DNA of 64,000 bases from Mucilaginibacter myungsuensis. Lineage in GTDB: Bacteria; Bacteroidota; Bacteroidia; Sphingobacteriales; Sphingobacteriaceae. A program made the translations under genes and the position numbers. The notes under the pieces are model-generated. The model was not told where the DNA came from and ran no database searches. It saw only the letters and a list, made by a program, of their open reading frames with translations. Positions 50,869-58,494 of this stretch are shown here, piece by piece. Every line of letters starts with the position of its first letter. Within the stretch, counting starts at the first letter, position 1. Location of the stretch: NCBI RefSeq assembly GCF_015222005.1, contig NZ_JADFFL010000005.1:305115-369114 (forward strand). Reading direction: 5' to 3'.

Positions 50869-51427
50869 ACACCTCACCCCAAACCCCTCTCCAACAGAGA
50901 GGGGCTTTTTTGTTTTATGCCTTTTCTTATTGGCCGGACTCGCCGCCTGCAAGCCCGAGATCAAAGAGACCGGTGCGGAATTGAAATTCTTTGACATCAA
51001 AGGATATTTCAAGGCCGATTCGACGCGATTGCGCATTAAGGCCCCTATGGTCACCAAAACGGTGAACCACAATGGGAAGATAGAAACCGAGCAAGTGAAG
51101 ATCCAAAACTGGGGGACGGAGTTGGAGCCGTTCATAGCGTCGGACATTAACAAACCAAGTTGGCGGGATAGTTATAAGATACAAACCGGCATTAACCTGT
51201 TGGTTTATACGGCCATTGATCCGGATGTGAAGACCCGCAATATCATGATCAAAAAAGTTGGGGGTAAACTGATCTGGATAACCATTTACAACCATACCAA
51301 AAACCTGCTGTACGAGGATAAGGAGACGCTGACATACTTCCCCGACTCGTTATACACCATTAAAAAATGGCAGCACGTACGCCTGATGGGCAACGACAGT
51401 TACGATATAAAAGCGGTATTTAATTAA
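50855..51427 (+). CDS. Putative lipoprotein whose N-terminus is encoded by a repeat/terminator sequence
   Basis: 190 residues from an ATG at 50855 that overlaps the end of gpmI by 14 bases. Residues 6-17 (HLTPNPSPTERG) are read from the CTCACCCC / CCTCTCC repeat, which is also the gpmI terminator hairpin. They are followed by FFVLCLFLLAGLAAC, a good lipobox with Cys32. The mature region (ELKFFDIKGYFKADSTRLRIKAPMVTKTVNHNGKIETEQV) is beta-rich, unknown function. No in-frame ATG lies between the repeat and the signal core, so the start is genuinely uncertain. Confidence 0.65.
   Translation: MYWFKHLTPNPSPTERGFFVLCLFLLAGLAACKPEIKETGAELKFFDIKGYFKADSTRLRIKAPMVTKTVNHNGKIETEQVKIQNWGTELEPFIASDINKPSWRDSYKIQTGINLLVYTAIDPDVKTRNIMIKKVGGKLIWITIYNHTKNLLYEDKETLTYFPDSLYTIKKWQHVRLMGNDSYDIKAVFN
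50872..50911 (+). terminator. gpmI terminator formed by a dispersed repeat
   Basis: CCCCTCTC (50884-50891) and GAGAGGGG (50897-50904) form a perfect 8-bp stem with loop CAACA, followed by CTTTTTTGTTTT. It is preceded by CCTCACCCC (50872-50880), the other half of the repeat unit. Confidence 0.75.
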
Positions 51428-52044
51428 CGGCGGCCAGTGGCGCTGGCCAGCTTCTCTTTAGAGATAGCGATGAGATTCTCGATGTCACCACGGCTGGCAT
51501 CGCTGTTCAGCACCCGCTCCAAATCGGTAATGGATGCCTTTAAAGAGTTTACGCCCCGGGCCTTATCAGCTTGTTTGGACGATAACAGCTTAAACTCGCC
51601 GTACTCGCGGTAAGCGATGGCCCTGTTTTGATAGATCAGCATGTCATTGCCATCTATATCCAGCGCCTTGGTATAGTCTATAATAGAACCTAACAGCGAT
51701 TTCTCTTTGTCGGACTGGCTGATCTGCGGGTCTTTAGCCATATGGCTTTTAGCCCGTGCACGCCATAAGTAGGCGCTGCCATCAACAGGTTTTAAGGAGA
51801 TAGCTTTGGTATAAGCCGTCACACATTTTTTGTAAGCACGGTTATGGTAGTAAGAGTAACCGAGCATCCAATAGGTATCGGCATTGGTGGTATCTATCAC
51901 ACAGGCACGCTCCAAATGGGCTACCGCCTTACGGAATTCGCCGTCGAACAGGGCTTGCCTGCCAAGACTCACGTAGGCATTTTGCGCCATTACGGGGGAT
52001 ACCGTTGTGAATAAGATGTACGAAAGAATAACCGAGATCCTCAT
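51424..52044 (-). CDS. Exported tetratricopeptide-repeat protein
   Basis: 206 residues with a signal peptide (MRISVILSYILFTTVSPVMA). Three to four TPR units follow: AYVSLGRQALFDGEFRKAVAHLERACVID, ADTYWMLGYSYYHNRAYKKCVTAYTKAISLK, SIIDYTKALDIDGNDMLIYQNRAIAYREYGEF and a partial one. TPRs mediate protein contacts; the partner is unknown. The stop overlaps the 3' end of the convergent lipoprotein gene by 4 bases. Confidence 0.85.
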   Translation of the reverse strand: MRISVILSYILFTTVSPVMAQNAYVSLGRQALFDGEFRKAVAHLERACVIDTTNADTYWMLGYSYYHNRAYKKCVTAYTKAISLKPVDGSAYLWRARAKSHMAKDPQISQSDKEKSLLGSIIDYTKALDIDGNDMLIYQNRAIAYREYGEFKLLSSKQADKARGVNSLKASITDLERVLNSDASRGDIENLIAISKEKLASATGRR

Positions 52045-52512
52045 TTAACCGATCAATTGCCTTTGCAAATTAGTATTACATATAACTTGCATTGTGCCAC
52101 TTTAGTATGTTACCGCGCTATTTTTTACAACCCGGCTTGTATATACACCTTGCTGCTTTAACAAACCGCCCCCGCCCTATCGCAATTTAAGCGGCGGCCT
52201 AAAGTGTGAATTTTAAAAACAAAGTGCAAGCCTTTTTAATTGTTATTTTGACAGCAATAGTTTAATGACTTTTTAACACCCCCGCCACCAATAACCGCCA
52301 CGGGTAATAAAACCCGTTTAATTAGCATTAAAGCACAGTATAACAATACCTTGCATCAATAAGTGCAATTAGCATATCTTTAGTAAGCCCTTTGGCACAG
52401 CTATTGAACCTTATACCTATCCATTGTGGCAAAAGCTAATTGCCGTATTGTTAGTCGGGTTTTATAACAAGACCTGACATTTTGACGTTTTACCCTATAA
52501 AAGGTACACTTA
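52045..52512. other. Long intergenic region upstream of lon
   Basis: 468 bases without a gene. ACGGGT / ACCCGT at about 52299-52316 forms a small 6-bp hairpin, and AATTAGCAT occurs twice (about 52320 and 52367). No perfect TAnnTTTG near the lon start was found. The length would allow heat-shock or other regulation, but no known element is recognised. Confidence 0.35.
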
Positions 52513-54990
52513 ATGAGTTTTGACCCTTTCGATCTTAAAGCAGCACTACCTATCATAAACGAGGATTCGGAATTCTTCCCCCTGATGTCATCTGAGGATG
52601 AGGAGGAAATGAATAACGAGGAGACCCCGTCCATATTGCCGATACTGCCCCTGCGTAATACCGTATTGTTCCCCGGCGTTGTGATGCCGATAACCGTTGG
52701 CCGCGATAAATCTATCAAACTGATCCGCGAAGCCAATAAGAAAGACCGCCTGATAGGTGTGGTATCCCAACAGGATGTCAACATCGAGGACCCTATCTTT
52801 AGTCAGCTTAACAGCGTAGGTACCACCGCGCTGATCATTAAGATGCTAAAAATGCCCGATGGCAACACAACCGTGATCTTGCAAGGTAAAAAACGTTTTA
52901 CCCTGCAAGAGGAAGTACAAAGCGAGCCATACATCAAAGCCAAGGTAGCGCCATTTGTGGAGGTAAAGCCTAAAGAGGATAAAGAATTTAAGGCCATCAT
53001 ATCGTCGGTAAAGGATATGGCCATGAATATCATCCAGTTGTCGCCAAGTATCCCGAGCGAGGCAGGTATTGCTATACGTAATATCGAGAGTACATCGTTC
53101 CTTATCAACTTCATATCATCTAACATGAATGCTGATATGGAAGCCAAGCAACGTTTGCTGGAGACCCCCGACCTGCGCGAACGTGCCCGTTTGGTGTTAG
53201 AACACCTGACCACCGAGATACAGATGCTGGAGCTGAAGAACCAGATACAGAACCGTGTACGCACAGATCTGGATAAGCAGCAACGCGATTATTTCCTAAA
53301 CGCGCAACTAAAGACCATTCAGGAGGAATTAGGCGGCACCTCGCCCGATCTGGAAGCAGAGAACCTGCGTGAACGCGCCATGAAAAAGAAATGGCCAACA
53401 GAAGTAGGCGGCCATTTCAGTAAAGAGCTGGATAAACTGGTACGCATGAACCCGGCCGCCGCCGATTACTCAGTACAGATCAATTATTTGGAGCTGTTGT
53501 TAGACCTGCCCTGGAATGAGTTCAGCAAAGATAACTTCGACCTTAAGCGCGCCCAAAAGATCCTGGATAAGGATCACTTTGGTTTAGATAAAGTAAAACG
53601 CCGCATCATCGAGTATCTTGCTGTGTTGACCTTAAAGCGGGATATGAAAGCGCCTATCCTTTGTTTGGTAGGCCCTCCGGGTGTTGGTAAAACATCGCTG
53701 GGTAAATCTATCGCCAAGGCTTTAGGCCGCAAATATGTGCGTATGGCGTTGGGCGGTATCCGCGATGAGGCCGAGATACGCGGTCATCGTAAAACCTATA
53801 TCGGCGCTATGCCCGGCAGGATCATCCAGTCGCTTAAAAAAGCCGGCGCAGCTAACCCGGTGTTTATTTTAGATGAGATAGATAAGGTAGGCAACGATTT
53901 CCGCGGCGACCCTTCATCAGCCCTGTTAGAGGTATTGGACCCGGAGCAGAACAGCACTTTCTACGACCACTATGTAGAGATGGATTTTGACCTGAGCAAC
54001 GTGATGTTCATCGCTACGGCAAACTCTTTGAGCACTATTCAGCCTGCCCTATTGGACAGGATGGAGATCATTGAAGTAAATGGTTACACCATCGAAGAAA
54101 AGATAGAGATAGCCAAACAACACTTGTTACCTAAACAGCGCGAAGCCCATGGTGTAAAGCCAAAGCAGGTAGCGTTGAAGAACGACGTGATCGAGAAAGT
54201 GATCGAGCAGTACACCCGCGAGTCGGGCGTGCGTACGTTGGATAAACAGATCGGTTCGGTAGTGCGTGGCGTAGCCAAAAGCATTGCCATGAAAGAGGAA
54301 TACAACACCACCGTCAACAAAGAGGACGTTGAAAAGATATTAGGGGCGCCGATATTCGACAAGGATCTGTACGAGGGTAACGACGTTGCCGGTGTAGTCA
54401 CAGGTCTGGCCTGGACAGCTGTTGGCGGAGATATCCTGTTCATAGAGTCGAGCTTAAGTCCGGGTAAAGGCCGCTTAACGCTGACCGGTAATTTGGGCGA
54501 TATAATGAAGGAGTCGGCAACTATCGCGTTGGCTTACTTACGCGCACACGCTGGTTATTTTAACATCGACCCAAAACTGTTCGACCAATGGGATGTCCAT
54601 GTACACGTACCGGCTGGTGCTACACCTAAGGATGGTCCATCGGCTGGTGTTACCATGTTGACGGCGTTGACGTCGGCATTCACCCAACGCAAACTCCGCC
54701 CGCATTTAGCGATGACCGGCGAGATCACCCTGCGTGGCCGTGTATTGCCTGTAGGCGGTATCAAGGAAAAGATATTAGCTGCCAAACGTGCCGATATTAA
54801 AGAGATCATCCTTTGCGAATCGAACAGAAAAGACATTTTGGATATTAAGGAAGACTACATCAAGGATCTGAAATTCCACTATGTAAAAGAGATGCGCCAG
54901 GTGATCGATCTGGCTTTGTTAGACGAACTGGTAGCCGAACCGCTGGATCTGACCATTAAGGCAGATGTTACGCCCGAAAAGACTAACTAA
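52513..54990 (+). CDS. lon: Endopeptidase La (Lon protease)
   Basis: 825-residue ATP-dependent serine protease for misfolded and regulatory proteins. N-terminal LON substrate domain from about 38 (LPILPLRNTVLFPGVVMPITV), helical linker, AAA+ module with Walker A GPPGVGKTS at 387-395 and the IRDEAEIRGHRKTYIGAMPG region, then the protease domain with Ser710 (PKDGPSAGV) and Lys753 (GGIKEKILAAKRA). An acidic N-terminal extension of about 35 residues is present. Full length. Confidence 0.96.
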   Translation: MSFDPFDLKAALPIINEDSEFFPLMSSEDEEEMNNEETPSILPILPLRNTVLFPGVVMPITVGRDKSIKLIREANKKDRLIGVVSQQDVNIEDPIFSQLNSVGTTALIIKMLKMPDGNTTVILQGKKRFTLQEEVQSEPYIKAKVAPFVEVKPKEDKEFKAIISSVKDMAMNIIQLSPSIPSEAGIAIRNIESTSFLINFISSNMNADMEAKQRLLETPDLRERARLVLEHLTTEIQMLELKNQIQNRVRTDLDKQQRDYFLNAQLKTIQEELGGTSPDLEAENLRERAMKKKWPTEVGGHFSKELDKLVRMNPAAADYSVQINYLELLLDLPWNEFSKDNFDLKRAQKILDKDHFGLDKVKRRIIEYLAVLTLKRDMKAPILCLVGPPGVGKTSLGKSIAKALGRKYVRMALGGIRDEAEIRGHRKTYIGAMPGRIIQSLKKAGAANPVFILDEIDKVGNDFRGDPSSALLEVLDPEQNSTFYDHYVEMDFDLSNVMFIATANSLSTIQPALLDRMEIIEVNGYTIEEKIEIAKQHLLPKQREAHGVKPKQVALKNDVIEKVIEQYTRESGVRTLDKQIGSVVRGVAKSIAMKEEYNTTVNKEDVEKILGAPIFDKDLYEGNDVAGVVTGLAWTAVGGDILFIESSLSPGKGRLTLTGNLGDIMKESATIALAYLRAHAGYFNIDPKLFDQWDVHVHVPAGATPKDGPSAGVTMLTALTSAFTQRKLRPHLAMTGEITLRGRVLPVGGIKEKILAAKRADIKEIILCESNRKDILDIKEDYIKDLKFHYVKEMRQVIDLALLDELVAEPLDLTIKADVTPEKTN

Positions 54991-55005
54991 GAATAATTTA
55001 CCAAT

Positions 55006-55035
55006 AAAAAGCTCCGTTGAAATGCGGAGCTTTTT
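55006..55035 (+). terminator. Rho-independent terminator of lon
   Basis: 11-bp arms AAAAAGCTCCG (55006-55016) and CGGAGCTTTTT (55025-55035) with an 8-base loop, 15 bases after the lon stop. Confidence 0.85.
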
Positions 55036-55061
55036 CTATTTTAGCCGACCAATTAATACTA

Positions 55062-56006
55062 ATGAAATTAAAGTTCTTGTGCCTGATGCTGGGCATACTA
55101 TCAGGCTGGGGCGCGTCGGCTCAAACATATCAAAGTGAGATAGGTCTGCAGGCAGATAACGACTCTTTCCTCGGGAAGGGTTTTGACAGGTATTACACCA
55201 ACGGTATCTTTTTGAATTACCGTACGGCGCTCACCTCAAAAGATACCTCAAAGATCAAGAACAAGATCTTAGGCTTTGATATCGGTCAAAAGATCTATAA
55301 CCCGCAAACAGGGCGTATCGGTTCGCCGGCGTTCGTAGATCGTCCGTTCGCGGGATATCTTTACGGGGCTGTCAACCTTAATTTATTATACGCTAACGAG
55401 AGCAACCTAAAGCTGACAGCACAGGTAGGTGTGATCGGTCCGGGTGCCTTAGGCGAAGAGATACAGACCAGCATTCACGATTGGTTCGGCTTTTACGAGC
55501 TAAAAGGCTGGGAATACCAGGTGCACGATGGCGCACAACTTAACCTATGGGCCGAGTACAATAAACTACTCATCCGCAAAAGTTTCGTAGACCTTACCCT
55601 GGCTACTCATGCTGCGTTGGGTAACGGTTTTACCGGAGCAAATGCAGGGTTGATGCTCCGTGCAGGGAGGTTAAATCCTTTATATAATTCGGTAAGCACG
55701 CAAAGCACGGTGAGCAGATCGGCGTACAGCACATCAAACCCCTACGAGTTATTTGCTTACTACAAGCCAATGGCAAATTACATAGCTTACGATGCTACGA
55801 TACAGGGCAGCCTGTTCAATAAAAAAACCTACCCTGACCAGGTGTTACTGACCAGAATGCCATGGGTTTTTAACAGCCAGATCGGCGGTGCTTTGGCTAT
55901 GGGGCATTGGGTTGTGGATCTGTCGGTGATCGTGCGCACTAAGGATGTTAAAGAGATGCGCCGGTCCGAGCAATGGGGATCGGTAGCCGTTAACTACCGT
56001 TTTTAA
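55062..56006 (+). CDS. LpxR-like lipid A deacylase family outer-membrane protein
   Basis: 314 residues from the ATG at 55062 (an earlier in-frame ATG lies in the lon terminator). Signal peptide MKLKFLCLMLGILSGWGASA, then a DUF2219/LpxR beta-barrel. Conserved active-site region: the Asn-Asp pair in LQADNDSFLG, FVDRPFAGYLYG, GPGALGEEIQTSIHDWFG (His and Glu), and KGWEYQ. LpxR removes the 3'-acyloxyacyl chain from lipid A in the outer membrane; whether this member does so is inferred. The C-terminal Phe fits a BAM-inserted barrel. Confidence 0.87.
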   Translation: MKLKFLCLMLGILSGWGASAQTYQSEIGLQADNDSFLGKGFDRYYTNGIFLNYRTALTSKDTSKIKNKILGFDIGQKIYNPQTGRIGSPAFVDRPFAGYLYGAVNLNLLYANESNLKLTAQVGVIGPGALGEEIQTSIHDWFGFYELKGWEYQVHDGAQLNLWAEYNKLLIRKSFVDLTLATHAALGNGFTGANAGLMLRAGRLNPLYNSVSTQSTVSRSAYSTSNPYELFAYYKPMANYIAYDATIQGSLFNKKTYPDQVLLTRMPWVFNSQIGGALAMGHWVVDLSVIVRTKDVKEMRRSEQWGSVAVNYRF

Positions 56007-56413
56007 TCATTAAAATTCTTTCTGCGCGATTCTTTCTTAGCAGAGTGCTGCTTTTTATTATCTAATCGGGCCGCCTTTGCGCCCTTAGATACCTTGGTTT
56101 TTTTGCGGGCCTTGGGAACGATCAGGGCTTCGGTAAGGATACGGGTCAAACGCTCCAAAGCGATCTCTTTATTCAGTAGTTGGCTGCGTTCTTCGTCACA
56201 TACTACTTGTAATAGACCGTCCTTATTTAAGCGGTTTTCCAATTTAGTCAATAGCAGGGCTTTTTCGTCGTCGGTAAACAGCAGCGTAGTTTTGATGGGA
56301 AATAGCAATTCTACTTTGGTTGATACCTTGTTAACGTTCTGCCCGCCTTTGCCGCCGCTACGGGATGTTTTATAGGTGACCTCTTTTTGCAAGTCGGCCT
56401 TGGTCAAATTCAT
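56003..56413 (-). CDS. arfB: Peptidyl-tRNA hydrolase ArfB (ribosome rescue)
   Basis: 136 residues. A GGQ domain (TSRSGGKGGQNVNKVSTKVEL) as in class I release factors is followed by a basic C-terminal tail (PKARKKTKVSKGAKAARLDNKKQHSAKKESRRKNF) that reaches into the empty mRNA channel of stalled ribosomes. ArfB hydrolyses peptidyl-tRNA on non-stop ribosomes. Length and layout are typical. Its stop overlaps the 3' end of the LpxR-like gene by 4 bases. Confidence 0.93.
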   Translation of the reverse strand: MNLTKADLQKEVTYKTSRSGGKGGQNVNKVSTKVELLFPIKTTLLFTDDEKALLLTKLENRLNKDGLLQVVCDEERSQLLNKEIALERLTRILTEALIVPKARKKTKVSKGAKAARLDNKKQHSAKKESRRKNFND

Positions 56414-56479
56414 AGCTCAAAGTTAGTAAAGTTGCGGGCAATGTAACGGCTGTCATTTTCAGACGAGCAAAAAGTTCGT

Positions 56480-56487
56480 TATATTCG
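56480..56487 (+). promoter_or_regulatory. -7-like element of cmk
   Basis: TATATTCG (one mismatch to TAnnTTTG), 7 bases before the ATG at 56495. Confidence 0.4.
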
Positions 56488-56494
56488 TAGCACG

Positions 56495-57172
56495 ATGAGC
56501 AACAACATTGTTGTAGCTATAGATGGCTACTCTTCTTGCGGAAAAAGCACTTTGGCTAAGGCGCTTGCAAAAAAACTCCACTTTATTTTTGTAGACAGCG
56601 GTGCAATGTACCGTGCTGTAACGCTATATTTTATACGCAATAATGTAGATCTGCATAACCACGATCAGATCGCAGCAGCACTAAAGGATATCCATCTTAA
56701 CTTTCACTCGCGCGATTATCAAACACATATCACGCTGAATGATGAAGAAGTATCCGCCGAGATCCGTTTGATGCCCGTATCAGACAATGTAAGCGCGGTA
56801 TCGGCCATTAAAGAGGTACGTGTAGAGATGGTGAAACAACAGCAGCGCATGGGCCGGTCTAAAAACATCGTGATGGACGGACGCGATATCGGCACCGTAG
56901 TGTTCCCTAACGCTCAGGTAAAACTTTTCATGACCGCCGACCCGAAGATCCGTGCCGAACGTAGGTTTAAAGAACTGTCTCCTCAAAATCCGCAAATAAC
57001 AATGGAAGAGGTTTTTGAGAACCTTGCCCATCGCGATTACGCCGACACCACCCGCGAGGAAAGTCCTCTTACCCGCGCCGATGATGCTATTATTTTAGAT
57101 AACACCGATCTTACACCCGAAGAGCAATTACAATTTGCGTTGGATAAAATAGAGCCTTTTTTGAAGAAGTAA
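56495..57172 (+). CDS. cmk: Cytidylate kinase
   Basis: 225 residues. Phosphorylates CMP and dCMP with ATP. P-loop AIDGYSSCGKSTLAKALAK near residues 7-25, SGAMYRAVTLYF, the CMP-binding insert, VMDGRDIGTVVFPNA and the lid region RAERRFKEL, RDYADTTREESPL. Normal length. A short TATATTCG element stands just before the ATG. The dCMP deaminase gene nearby (57931) also acts in pyrimidine nucleotide metabolism but is on the other strand. Confidence 0.95.
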   Translation: MSNNIVVAIDGYSSCGKSTLAKALAKKLHFIFVDSGAMYRAVTLYFIRNNVDLHNHDQIAAALKDIHLNFHSRDYQTHITLNDEEVSAEIRLMPVSDNVSAVSAIKEVRVEMVKQQQRMGRSKNIVMDGRDIGTVVFPNAQVKLFMTADPKIRAERRFKELSPQNPQITMEEVFENLAHRDYADTTREESPLTRADDAIILDNTDLTPEEQLQFALDKIEPFLKK

Positions 57173-57207
57173 GGGTTTGGTCCTTTAAGCGTTAGCGGTG
57201 TTAAGAG

Positions 57208-57367
57208 TAACCCCTACGGGGCAGTTTCGTTATTACGAATGTAATTCTACAAACGGATACCCTCTATGGATAAAATTTGATTTACTGCGAATGTTTGACA
57301 TACTTGCCCCATCGGGGCTACTCGTTTGTAGAAAAAACAAACAAAGACGATATTGTCCTGTAAGGAC
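57208..57367. repeat. REP-like palindromes on the left side of the IS200-like gene
   Basis: Three mini-palindromes: CCCC-TAC-GGGG (57211-57221), GCCCC-ATC-GGGGC (57306-57318) and GTCCT-GTA-AGGAC (57355-57367). TTCTACAAACG (57245-57255) and CGTTTGTAGAA (57323-57333) are an 11-bp inverted pair. The block TAACCCCTACGGGGCA ... TTCTACAAACGG reappears in the same orientation on the right side at 57851-57898. Confidence 0.8.
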
Positions 57368-57375
57368 TACTCTTC

Positions 57376-57837
57376 TCAGATAAGTTCGTAAAATATATAC
57401 TTCTCGTCGTATTCGATATCGAACTTCTTCAACATCGCAAGATACTCTTCTCTGAATGACTTTTTTTTATGATGCTCTTTTTGATTTTTAATATATCCTA
57501 TAACATCATCCAATTACGATCTGCTGTGGCTAAAAGCTCCGTACCCCTCTTGCCATTGAAATTTTCCGATCGTGAGTTTTTCTTTATTCACAAACTCAGC
57601 GCTATCACCTTTTACCAATCTCATTAGATCTGCAATGGTCTGCCTGGTATCAAAACCTACCAAAAGATGAGTATGATCAGATGCAGAGTTTACAGCTAAT
57701 AATTTATGTCCATTCCCTTGTACTATGCCGGTAATATATCTGTGTAGCCTATCTTCCCATTCTGGTTTAATAACGGCTTCACGGTATTTCACTGCGAATA
57801 CGAAGTGAAGGTATATCTGGGTGTAGGTGTTGGGCAT
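57376..57837 (-). pseudogene. IS200-like / REP-associated tyrosine transposase with in-frame stop
   Basis: From the ATG at 57837 the protein reads MPNTYTQIYLHFVFAVKYRE, then HKLLAVNSASDHTHLLVGFD, where HTH is the HUH-type metal motif, and QWQEGYGAFSHSRS, where it meets TAA at 57514-57516. The same frame continues without shift for 45 codons (LDDVIGYIKNQKEHHKKKSF, LAMLKKFDIEYDEKYIFYE) to TGA at 57376-57378, which is the normal C-terminus of this family. A CAA-to-TAA change is the simplest explanation. The Tyr nucleophile region is near the stop. REP-like palindromes flank it on both sides. Confidence 0.87.
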
Positions 57838-57850
57838 TGTTGTTAAGGGT

Positions 57851-57915
57851 AACCCCTACGGGGCATTATGATATTTATTGATCATTTTCTACAAACGGGC
57901 TACCCCTAAGGGGTA
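57851..57915. repeat. REP-like palindromes on the right side of the IS200-like gene
   Basis: CCCC-TAC-GGGG (57853-57863) within AACCCCTACGGGGCA, then TTCTACAAACGGG, then TACCCCT-A-AGGGGTA (57901-57915). Same block and orientation as the left copy at 57208-57260. Confidence 0.8.
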
Positions 57916-57930
57916 AGCTCGAATTGCACA

Positions 57931-58383
57931 TCAATCCGCAAACTTCTCCGTGTTCACCCCAAACCGATTTAGAAAATCAACCCCTTCATCGCTGGCTAAA
58001 CCTTTGTATTCAGCATAAGAATATCGGAAATAAACCTGCGTGATACCTGCCGAATAGATCAGCCGCGCACAAGCCAAACATGGCGATAGCGTGGTGTAAA
58101 GTGTAGCCCCTTCTAACCTTGCTCCATTTTTTACGGCGAATAATATGGCGTTCTCCTCGGCGTGCAGGGCTAAGGAGCAGCTGCCTTTGCTATCGCGGGC
58201 GCAACCTGTTTCGGGCCATTCCTCATCGCAATTGTGCGTGCCTGACGGCGGCCCATTGTAACCGATGGAAATAATGCGCGTATCCAAAGTAAGCACCGCC
58301 CCTACCTGAGCTTTAATGCAATGCGACCGTTTGGCCAGATCCGCGGCCAAATTCATGAATATGTGGTTGAAAGATGGTTTCAT
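57931..58383 (-). CDS. Deoxycytidylate (dCMP) deaminase
   Basis: 150 residues of the zinc cytidine deaminase superfamily. Catalytic motifs are HAEENAI (zinc His and catalytic Glu) and PCLACARLI (two zinc Cys). SIGYNGPPSGTHNCDEEW with CARDSKGSC before them fits dCMP deaminases, which make dUMP for thymidylate synthesis. Upstream sequence contains a TGATCAGTTA repeat. Confidence 0.93.
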   Translation of the reverse strand: MKPSFNHIFMNLAADLAKRSHCIKAQVGAVLTLDTRIISIGYNGPPSGTHNCDEEWPETGCARDSKGSCSLALHAEENAILFAVKNGARLEGATLYTTLSPCLACARLIYSAGITQVYFRYSYAEYKGLASDEGVDFLNRFGVNTEKFAD

Positions 58384-58387
58384 TGTC

Positions 58388-58488
58388 GGTGATCAGTTAA
58401 CTGGTGATCAGTGATCAGTTAAAATATAAAGAGGTTAGTCATCGCCGGTCGCCCAACTGATCACTAACCTCCGGTCACTGGTCACTCA
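58388..58488. repeat. TGATCAGTTAACC-type inverted repeat cluster
   Basis: GGTGATCAGTTAACTGGTGATCAG and further copies (58388-58420) face CAACTGATCACTAACCTCCGG TCACTGGTCACT (58453-58488). Together they can form a hairpin between two minus-strand genes. Same family as 26688-26760 and 60948-61009. Confidence 0.7.
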
Positions 58489-58494
58489 AATACC

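Noticed and set aside
57198..57383. 61-codon plus-strand frame left of the IS200-like gene
   Set aside because: It is made of the REP-like palindromes and overlaps the transposase C-terminal coding sequence.
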